From contig PQWQ01000008.1 of NCBI GenBank assembly GCA_002943765.1, positions 124,001 to 188,000 of the forward strand: a stretch of DNA of 64,000 nt, given 5' to 3'. Both the position numbers and the translations under genes were made by a program. Position 1 is the stretch's first letter. Every line of letters begins with the position of its first letter. This DNA comes from Psoroptes ovis. Its lineage: Eukaryota; Arthropoda; Arachnida; Sarcoptiformes; Psoroptidae. The notes under the pieces are model-generated. The model searched no databases. It saw only the letters and a program-made list of their open reading frames with translations, and was not told where the DNA came from. This document shows, piece by piece, positions 45,354 through 54,202 of this stretch.

Positions 45354-47740
45354 ATGGCGCCATCATCATCGATATGGTGAGTATTGATTAATTTATTAGG
45401 TTGTCCGGAAAGTTTTTACCGGTTATATCGTAGAAAATAATGAGAAAATCGGCAAGAACTTTTCGGACAACCTAATAGTTATTTCAACCCTTGTGACCTA
45501 TGAATTTACCTCACAGCTTTCGAATGTCATCAATATCACTGATATTATTACTGGTGTGGACATCAACATCGAACATATGTAAGGGTCATGACCTAGATGA
45601 TACAATATTGACGACCATAGATCAAACATATCAAAATGGTTATGATCATTTTCTACCGTCAACATCTGAATTATTTAATGATAATACCGATGATGGCGCT
45701 TATGGCGATGATCAAGGTCCATATGCTGATGCATATCATTTAGTCGAATGTGTACAACCATTATATTTTCTATGTCAAAATCATAATTGTTTACCTGAAA
45801 GTCATTTATGTGATGGTGAAAATGATTGTGGTGATGGTTCGGATGAAGACCCCGGGTTTTGTGGTATGTATAGCCTTTGATTTTTTGGTCAATTTAGCCC
45901 GATTTCAATTTTTGAATTTTTCTAAAAATTTCAGCCCAAATCCAATGCAATGCGACAACCGAATTCAAATGTAACAGTGGACGATGTGTACCGGCTGCAA
46001 GCCGTTGTGATCGTCATTCACAATGTCGTGATCATTCAGATGAAATCGGCTGCCAATATGAACCATGTCCAAATGGTACATTTTCATGTGCAAATCACAG
46101 TCAATGTTTAATGATGAGTGAAGTATGTGATGGTAGTATTGATTGTAAAGATGGCCATGCAACGGATGAACGTCATCCAGATCCATGTCCGCTTGAAACC
46201 AATGCAACATGTCCTCAATCATCGTTTAAATGTACCAATACAAATGTATGTGCGCTGCCGAATTGGATGTGTGATGGTGAAAATGATTGTGGTGATAATT
46301 CAGATGAACTCGAAGCGAATTGTGCAAATTTCACATGTCCACCCGATTGGTTTCGTTGCGCCGATAACCGCTGTATATCGATGAACAATGTTTGTAATGG
46401 TATTATTGATTGTAAAGATGGCTTAGCGTCGGATGAACGGCACCCAGATCCATGTCCCCGCAATGTTACGTGTCCTGGTGATTTTTTCAGCTGTGAAGAA
46501 ACGAATATTTGTGCACATCCACATTGGGTAAATAAGATTGATTTGATTTGTATTATTGTTAGGTTGTCCGAAAAGTTTTGACCGATTTTCAGATGTTTTT
46601 CAACTGGTAAATCGGCAGAAACTTATGGGACAACCCAATATATTGTAGGTTGTCCGAAAAGTTTTGTCGGATTTTTGATGAGCAACTCCCATTGATTAAT
46701 CGGCCAGAACTTTTCGGACAACCTAATATATTTGATTCACAATTAATTTATTGGTCTAAATATTTCAAAACCTCTCTTTCTCTGTCTCTCTCCCCAAAAC
46801 ATATAGCTATGTGATGGTGCCGATGATTGTGGTGATAAATCAGATGAAGTAAGTCCTTTTCGTGTTTTTTTTTCTGTTATTCAATGAATTGTCATTGTCA
46901 TTTGTTGACAATTGTCAACAATCACTTGTCACAAATTGTGTAATATAATGTCTTGAAATTGACAAACACAATCAATTGATTCTTCAAATTATTTCGACCA
47001 TTCAAACACAACTATAGTCATTGACCTTATTTTCAAATTTTTAAAATTTCAAATTTTGTCACAATTTTGTCAATCAAAAATGTCACAATTTTTTCATTTC
47101 AATTCAAATCATTAATTGATTCAATTTGAATTCTTCAATGATTAGGACATTGAAAAATGTGCCAACACACCATGTCCTGATGAATGGTTTCGTTGTACGA
47201 AGACGCAACGATGTATACCGCCAAATTGTAAGTGTTTCGATTAATTTTGACATGTATTAGGTTGTCCGAAAAGTTCATTCGCCGAATCCGATAGAGTTGC
47301 TGGTGAAAATCGGCAAAAACTTTCCGGACAACCTAATCAAACTATAAGCTTAAAATTGACTTTGAATTTTGAATATTTCAAAAAATGTAGGGCGATGTGA
47401 TGGATCGGATGATTGTCAAAATGGTGAAGATGAACAAAATTGTATGAATTTTGAAGATGAATCCTTAATGACACTGGTCGATCCTAATAGCCTTAATCAA
47501 AATCGAAATAATGACCTGAATCAAACATCTTTGAGCAACAATCAATCAGTGACAATCGATAATCAGAAGAATCATAGACCCAGTACCGATTCTACGTCAT
47601 TGAAAACGACGGCCGAAGCCCCAGAAGCAGCCCCAGCAACAGAAACAGCAGCCGTAGAAGCTTCAAACACCACGAATATTGATGATAATCAAAGTCAAAA
47701 TAATAATGATACGGTTAAATCAAAAAATTTATTAAGATAA
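45354..47740 (+). CDS. Secreted protein with seven LDL-receptor class A repeats
   Basis: Six exons (45354-45376, 45517-45863, 45935-46527, 46807-46848, 47146-47227, 47391-47740) give 478 residues. The 23-nt first exon joins to give MAPSSSICFRMSSISLILLL, a signal peptide; an alternative start is the ATG at 45500 that would read through the acceptor. Seven LDLa modules follow, each with six cysteines and a CDGxxDCxDxSDE calcium cage (for example LCDGENDCGDGSDE). Repeats 3 and 5 have a variant ending ERHPDPCP in place of SDE-type spacing. The C-terminal 95 residues are Asn/Thr/Ser/Ala-rich with no membrane span. LDLa modules bind protein ligands in a calcium-dependent way; as a soluble array it may act in extracellular binding (inference). 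Introns 1, 3 and 5 carry MITEs. Confidence 0.85.
45396..45475. mobile_element. Mariner-type hairpin MITE, copy 15
   Basis: 80-bp C-type copy, TA flanks, within intron 1 of the LDLa gene. Interior GGTTATATCGTAGAAAATAA. Confidence 0.92.
46559..46638. mobile_element. Mariner-type hairpin MITE, copy 16 (mixed arms)
   Basis: 80 bp in intron 3 of the LDLa gene. The left arm reads TTAGGTTGTCCGAAAAG as in B/C copies; the right arm reads ACTTATGGGACAACCCAA as in A copies. Confidence 0.88.
46645..46726. mobile_element. Mariner-type hairpin MITE, copy 17
   Basis: 82 bp, 6 bp after copy 16 in the same intron. Left tip GTAGGTTGTCCGAAAAG; right end GGACAACCTAA followed by TA. Confidence 0.88.
47257..47336. 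mobile_element. Mariner-type hairpin MITE, copy 18
   Basis: 80-bp B-type copy in intron 5 of the LDLa gene, TA on the left, interior TTCATTCGCCGAATCCGATA. Confidence 0.9.
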
Positions 47741-47885
47741 CAAGTCAAAATGGGATAAGTGATAAGTGATAAAGGATCATTGAACATTGAGAGATTGAAT
47801 TGACCAACTGATGGTTATTGACCAGTGATAGTCGTAAATATCGAAAGATAATCGATATTATCGATGATTATCCATCAATCACTAA

Positions 47886-50038
47886 TCAATCAACAATTGC
47901 ATTTACATTATAAATAAATAAATTTCGAGGTTTCAATGGTAATTTAATAATTTTTCTAAATAATTTTTCATTCAATTTCAATGTAAATGTTGATTGTATC
48001 GATTGTTTTGACGATGATGTATTTTCATGATAATTACCACCATCACCATTGTTATTACCACCCTTACCATCACCACTATCACCATGATTACCACCATCAT
48101 TGTTATTTGTAATTCTACCCTTTGCAATATCATAACAAATATTTAATATTGATTTTAATCTGATTTCATTCGACGTATTTGTATTGATCATAATCGTTAA
48201 TATTTGTAAATTTGGCGCCAATTTCAACTCAATAAATGATTCTTCTTTCAATCGATCACCGATCAGTTTTAAATGTTTCAATTGGGACCAATTTTGAATC
48301 AATAATTTCAGCATTTCACGGGTACATTTCACGCAATTATCGATTTCATATTCGACATCATCGTTTGCGGGTGGTTCGCTGGGACCTGGTGGTGGTGGCG
48401 GTGGTTGGGGTGGAAGTTGAGGCTGCTCCAGGGGTTGCTGGCCTTCCGCGGGTTCAGCTGGTGGCAGCTGAACTGGTGGCGCCGCTTGTGCTCCTGCTTC
48501 TTGCGGTTCAGCTACTGATGACGCTGGTGCTGGCGGTGGCAACTGAGGTGGTGGCGGCGGCGCTGCTGGCGTTTCTGGCTCCGGTGGACAAATACAACAC
48601 AATCGTGATGTATTAATGGTCAAATATTCGACCTTCGGGAACATTTCTACGATTTTTGAAAATGTCACCAGTTCAAAATCAATGTCTAAGTAAAGGGTTC
48701 GAATTGATTTCAATGGTGAATAATAGTCAAAATCAGTGCCATTTCCAGTGTTATTATCATCATCATTGATTGAAATTGATAAATCATTCGATATCAGTCG
48801 AAATTCACTCAAGTTCAACAGTTTACATAGCTGTGTATGTAAATATTTAAGGTCAATCTGTGTAATGATAAATGAATGAGCAAAAGGTCATAGTAATTTA
48901 ATACAATTTCGATTGAAAATCAATTATATACTAGGTTGTCCGTAAAGTTTTGGCCGATTTTCATTGAGCAACTCTATCCGGATTAAGGCGAATGAACTTT
49001 TCGGACAACCTAATACAATCGAAAATGACTGAAAATGACTAGACTTACATTGAAATCGATGAAAATTTCCAAATATTTAACCCCATTAAAATAATGACAA
49101 ATTGAATTGAATTCCAGCGAAAATTTACGCTGTGTATAAGGAACTGACAAGTATTTATTATCTTCGATTGAATAATTTAATGACAAGTATTCGATTGATT
49201 TGGCCAATAATTCGATTGTAGCTTGACTCATTTTTATCAGATCATAACATTTTAAGGTTAGTGCTTTCAATTTCAATGAATCTGATGGTTGTAATCCGCT
49301 GAAATATTCATTATAATTCAATGAAATTAAATTGAAATTCAAATGTTCAATATTTTTCATGAAATCAGGTCTAAAAGGGTTAATAATTGTCTGAAAATTT
49401 GATTGATTCATAGGTTGTAGGTTCAAGGTGAAATGTTTCAATCCTTTCAATTCATTCAGACGATAACAAAGCTTTTTGACATTTGTCAGCGTTAAACTAT
49501 TATCACCTTCATTATTCATTTTGACTGAAAGGGTTAAACATTGCAGCTGTTTCAATTCGGATATCAGCAACCAAAGATCGGCGAATTTCCAGCGGCAAAA
49601 ATGTATTAATAACATTCGTAGATTTGGATATTTGAGTAATATCAGCTGACATGATAATTGATTCAAACAATCACCGACAATGATGAAATCATTCGAATAC
49701 TGGTGATAATATTTGCACATGGTTTTGGATTGATAATAGAATTTATGATCATTATTAACGTAGTAATGATTTAAATTATCGATAGTATCGAATAGTTTCA
49801 GCGTTGTTTGTTGTTGATTGATGTATTCGATCAATGGTTTCCATCTTGGTGATAATAATTCAAGCTCATTCAATTTGACCACAGGTAAATAATTGAATAT
49901 ATTTTGTAAACAATCAAGGGTTAAATGTTCAATTGTGACCGTTGCTGGTACTGGTGCTGTTACTGGTGTTGTTGAGGATCGATTCGAATCACCATTATCA
50001 TCGTCATTACTCGAATTATTCTCAGTTTCTTTGGACAT
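47886..50038 (-). CDS. F-box protein with Pro-rich insert
   Basis: Two exons (50038-49049 and 48857-47886), 653 residues. After an acidic N-terminus, residues about 35-80 fit an F-box: TIEHLTLDCLQNIFNYLPVV, then LELLSPRWKPLI. The rest is rich in spaced leucines (YPNLRMLLIHFC, LKGLKHFTLNLQ, IEHLNFNLISLNY), consistent with degenerate leucine-rich repeats, so a substrate receptor of an SCF ubiquitin ligase is the likely role. Exon 2 contains a Pro/Ala/Gln-rich insert of about 80 residues (48345-48600), GC-rich in strong contrast to its surroundings, dividing the LRR-like region. The C-terminus has a Gly/Asn run. The gene converges on the LDLa gene with 145 bp between stop codons. Intron 1 carries a MITE. 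Confidence 0.78.
48931..49013. mobile_element. Mariner-type hairpin MITE, copy 19
   Basis: 83-bp B-type copy in inverse orientation inside the only intron of the F-box gene, TA flanks, left tip CTAGGTTGTCC. Confidence 0.9.
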
Positions 50039-50610
50039 TTTAGATGCAGAATAATTTGATTGAACAATATCACGGGTATCAAAGGATTAAAATTTTAAAA
50101 TTTGTAAACACAAATATGAGCATCATGAATTCCATGGAATTCGAGCTGCAATACATTGCAAATGACGGCTCCATCATATGATTTCGAATGTTGATTTGTT
50201 GTTGCATGTTCACTATAGCCTTATTCTTTGGTAGGGATGTTTATTCATTCATTTATTTCTTCTGGTTTTAAGAAGAATTAATTTTCTTAAAATAATTTTA
50301 TAGTTTTTAAGAATTTTGCCAAAAATTTTTAATAGGCCAAAAAATAGTTTGAATCTACGATCATAGATGGCGCTAGATTTTCCAAAAGCGCGAAATTTGA
50401 ATTTTGAAATTTTTTCCAAATATTTTTTCATTTCAAATAAATGTCATTAAACATTTTTTGATGATGAATAAATGAATAAAAAAAATCATTATTTGTATTA
50501 TTATCATTATTTTACAGACAATAATTACATTGTTTATTCATTAATTTATATGAATACTGATCATATCATTTGAATACATATAATCAAATCTAATTATCAC
50601 TGAACAATAA

Positions 50611-50775
50611 TGAAGGGTTTCAAGTTTTGATTCAGAGTTTTGAAATTTATTTTCGTAATTTTTAAATTAAATTTCGTGATTATTTGATTCAAAATTACAT
50701 TCAAAACTATGAAATTGAAATTGAAAACTACGAAAATAAATTTTAAAATTCCAAATCAAAACTTGAAACTCTGTA
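50611..50775. mobile_element. AT-rich palindromic MITE, family 2 copy e
   Basis: 165 bp, long form like copy c. TTTCAAGTTTTGATTCAGAG is mirrored near the right end by CCAAATCAAAACTTGAAACT. Right tip CTGTA. Confidence 0.72.
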
Positions 50776-50954
50776 TATTACTGAAATATATTCATACAAT
50801 GATATAAATAGACACACACAGACACACATAAATGAATAAATAAATGAATTTCAAATTTAATTTTCATCAAAAAAAAAAATACAAGAAAATTGCTGAAACA
50901 AATTCGGAACAATTACAAACAATGAATGAATGAATTAATCCTTATTCATTATTA

Positions 50955-51048
50955 TTTGGTTGTCCGTAAAGTTTTGGCCGATTTTTTGAATTTCTTTATG
51001 AACAACTCTGGCGGTGATTAGCCGGAATGAACTTTTCGGACAACCTAA
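50955..51048. mobile_element. Mariner-type hairpin MITE, copy 20
   Basis: 94 bp, the longest copy, B-type in inverse orientation with extra bases in the loop. TA flanks, left tip TTTGGTTGTCC. Confidence 0.88.
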
Positions 51049-51456
51049 TATTATTAGTTTTGGATTCATTTCTAATTTTAATTCTTTTGTCTATTTTTAC
51101 AGTTAAATGAATAAATAAATTAATTTTCGTTCATTCGTTTGATGAATTTTCCGTGGTAATAATCATCATCATCGTCAGCTATTTACACATCGATGGTCGC
51201 CTGTCAGTGAAGGGCTAAGTTTCACCATTGAATTTTATGCCAATCACAAATCCTGTCAATGTCTTTCAATCATCAAACGATATGACTCATCGTGTGATCA
51301 TTGGCTTGTGAATTGATCAATCGAATTGTATTCATTGATGCATCAATGATGTTCATCAATGAAGAAGATATCGATGGTTCGGTATCGATTATAATCAGTT
51401 TATCGAATCAGTTTTTTGAATCAGTTTTTTGTATCAGTGATTTATTGATAATTATA

Positions 51457-51538
51457 TTAGATTGTCCGAAAAGTTCATTCCGCTTATTTACAAAAGAGTT
51501 GCACATGAAAATCGGCCAGAACTTTCCGGACAACCTAA
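51457..51538. mobile_element. Mariner-type hairpin MITE, copy 21
   Basis: 82 bp, B-type, TA flanks, starting TTAGATTGTCCGAAAAG and ending CTTTCCGGACAACCTAA. Confidence 0.92.
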
Positions 51539-51590
51539 TATTTTTACGTTTATTCAATCGTATTTGCAAAACACAGCACAAATAAACGAA

Positions 51591-53555
51591 TCAAATATCA
51601 AATTGAAACTTTAATCTGATCATTGGATCATTTTGAACATGATTATTATTACCATTATCATCGATATTATCGATATTTGCATTATTATTCGTAGATAATA
51701 TTTGTTTCAAATTGAAATTACCATTATTACCACCATTAACACCATTGAAAATCAATGGAAATATCATCACTGGAAATGATTTCAATGATTTGTAACGATC
51801 AAAGACATTTACATTGAATTTATGGTGAGCATTATTCGTGTTAATATTGATGGGACCAGGGCTGGGGCCACGGTTGGTGCCAGTATTATTACGATGACCA
51901 CCACCACCATGACCAAAATCATTAATAATCGTATGGACAACACCACGACAACAGCAATAATCATTAATATTATTATTACGATTATTACAATCGTTACAAT
52001 TACAACTATTATTACGATTCATTATTATTGTTGTTTGTGTATTCAAACAACAATAAATCAAATATAGATTGATTATTACCATAATAATAATTATTATTAT
52101 GTTTATCAATAATAATAGCATAAATATTGATAATGATATTCTGTGAAATATGTGAGAAAAATGTGAGAAATGTGAATATGAATTCATTTATTGGGTTGTC
52201 CCATAAGTTCTTGCCGGTTATATTGTAGAAAATCATTGAAAAATTGGCAAGAACTTATGGGACAACCTAATAGATATGAATTTGTGTTTGCATTAAGTTG
52301 TCCGAAAAGTTATGGCCGATTTTCATGAACAACTCCGATTGATTAAGCGGCCAGAACTTTTTGGACAGCCTAATTTATTTCCAAATATATTCATAAATCA
52401 ATTGTGTGAATCATTCATTGTATTATAATAGTTTTGGTCGAAAAGTAATCAATGATTTTTTGATTGAAATTCAATGGCAAAAACATTGATTACTTTTCGA
52501 CCAAATTTCGAAATTTTTATCATTTTTTTTATGAACTGAAAACTGATTAATTATTTGATTGTTTACGCTCGTTATTCAATGTCATTATTCATGGCGATTG
52601 GCGTGAAAATTGTCAGCGCCTAAAATTATCGGGGGAAAAATGGTCATAAATTTTTAATTGTCAAATTTTGCCAGTAACAACACCACCACCACCACAAATG
52701 ATGACTTGTATTAGGTTGTCCGAAAAGTTCATTCCGCTCAATCAATAGAGTTGCTCATTAAAATCGGTCAAAACTTTCCGGACAACCTAATTCAAATGAC
52801 TATTTGCTAAAAAAATTTACTTGTGATTTACTGGTGTGATTAATGATTGCAGTAAACATGTGAACTATGACTAGATGAGCTATGGAAGAGGTTGTTGTCT
52901 TTGTGGGTGTTTTTTGCATGGGTAAAAACATTTAAATTTTCAATTTATGCTTTTGGTTTGTTTCGCATTTGATTATTTCGATTTCATGGTTTTAAATCCG
53001 AATTTATCAACGATTTCAAAGTGATTAGTGACAAGTGACCAGTAACTAGTGATAAGTGACTAGTGACCAGTGATTTTTGACTTGTGATTTACCTGTATGG
53101 CCGAATAAACTCGGCAAATGTACAACAATATTCATGATATAAATATTGTCGATTATCTGTGAATTCATGTGTTTGATTTAAAGGGGTTAATCCACCATCA
53201 TCGTTTATAAGGTTATAACCTTGACAACAATAAATGTTCAAGTCTTTACCCTCATCATAGTGATAATTATTTTCAGTGAAATTGTGATAATAATTAAATA
53301 AACAATCATGATATAATAATTCACCATTGTTGCCACCACCGCCATCACCACCACCATTAATACCTTTGACAATCGATTTACAAATACCCATCGATACGCG
53401 TTCATAAACTGGTCAAAAATCACCATCAACCAGCCAACAGGGACCGCATAGCGGCCCGAAAGGTACGTGGCGATAAATTTATTCATTATTTATTTTATTT
53501 GAAAAATTTCAATCAATTCATTGAATCACTTACTTTGTTTCCATTTTGTTGACAT
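51591..53555 (-). CDS. Orphan single-pass membrane protein
   Basis: Three exons (53555-53534, 53408-53093, 52140-51591) join in frame to 295 residues: MSTKWKQ-IYERVSMGICKS, a Gly/Asn run, a Cys-containing segment with two CC pairs (IYCCQGYN and EYCCTFAEF), then the membrane span SIFMLLLLINIIIIIIMVII at about 115-140, ending in YCC. The C-terminal half is Asn/Gly/Cys low complexity (NNSCNCNDCNN, DYCCCRG). There is no signal peptide, so the span itself must direct insertion; topology is unclear. I do not recognise the family. The 952-nt second intron is filled by four hairpin elements. The exon 1-2 link rests on phase and a good donor/acceptor pair; the hydrophobic exon is the firmest part. Confidence 0.6.
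52191..52270. mobile_element. Mariner-type hairpin MITE, copy 22
   Basis: 80 bp, A-type outer arms with C-type interior (TTATATTGTAGAAAATCATT), TA flanks, in intron 2 of the membrane-protein gene. Confidence 0.92.
52293..52373. mobile_element. Mariner-type hairpin MITE, copy 23
   Basis: 81-bp B-type copy, 22 bp after copy 22, tips TTAAGTTGTCC and GGACAGCCTAA. Confidence 0.88.
52433..52505. mobile_element. Separate 73-bp hairpin element
   Basis: Perfect 22-bp inverted arms: TTTGGTCGAAAAGTAATCAA (then TG) and the exact inverse ending CGACCAAA. The arm sequence differs from the other families but has the same compact hairpin plan. Seen once here. Confidence 0.75.
52711..52790. mobile_element. 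Mariner-type hairpin MITE, copy 24
   Basis: 80-bp B-type copy, TA on the left, interior TTCATTCCGCTCAATCAATA. Confidence 0.92.
53019..53089. repeat. Short degenerate minisatellite of AGTGAC words
   Basis: About eight loosely repeated AAGTGAC/TAGTGA-type units of 7-10 bp, ending a few bases from the exon 2 donor of the membrane-protein gene. Confidence 0.65.
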
Positions 53556-54202
53556 TTTCTTAAGTCTGTGAGTCTATGAGCCTTTGAAATGCGAGAAATC
53601 GATGAATAATTAATCGAATCAATTTGATCTGAATTCGACTTTATTTGAATTTGACTTGATTTAAATTTCAAATTTTATTCAATTTATTAAGTTCATTGCT
53701 TGATTAAACATATATTTGAACGCGCATATGTTCGTTTGTTTGTGTGTACGAGTGAATTTGAATTTAAATTTAAATGTAAGAAATTCTAAAAATTTCCATG
53801 ATTTAATTAAGTTTAGTGGAAATTAATTAATTCATTTGAAATTAATTAATTCATTGAAATCAATGGATTCATTGAATTCATTTCTCAACGAATTCCTTGA
53901 TTGAATCTCAGTTCAAAAAACGTGTGTTTGAAATCTTTGAATCGAATGATTTGATTGATTAATTGATTTGTATGTGAAGATGAGATTATTCATTTCTGTG
54001 AAATTTGACTTGTTTTAAGAGGGTTGTTTTGAAAGGTTGTATTGGAGTGTGTGGGTTGGTGTGTGCTGCGCTGGTGTGAATCGGTCGGGATCGATCGTGA
54101 ATCGGTTGTGAATATTAATGGTGAAATGCTCCGAGATTTGACCTAAGAATATTTGAAGGTTATGTCGATTGAGAGTTCAATTGAGTTCTTGGTTAACCTT
54201 CA
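53556..54202. other. Spacer between membrane-protein gene and GUCY1B
   Basis: AT-rich 647-bp gap with repeated AATTAATTCATT words and a GGTTGTG/GGTCGGGATCGATC patch near 54080. It would hold the GUCY1B 3' UTR and the upstream region of the membrane-protein gene. No gene seen. Confidence 0.5.

Larger units (their letters stand above)
50039..51590. other. Intergenic spacer with three MITEs
   Basis: The spacer lies between the start of the F-box gene and the stop of the next minus-strand gene. It contains a CTCF-like word (50362-50376), a family 2 palindrome (50611-50775) and two mariner-type MITEs (50955 and 51457). The open frame at 51301-51585 runs through a MITE and is not a gene. Confidence 0.55.

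Noticed and set aside
51301..51585. 94-codon plus-strand frame
   Set aside because: A third of it is a MITE; the rest has no recognisable pattern.
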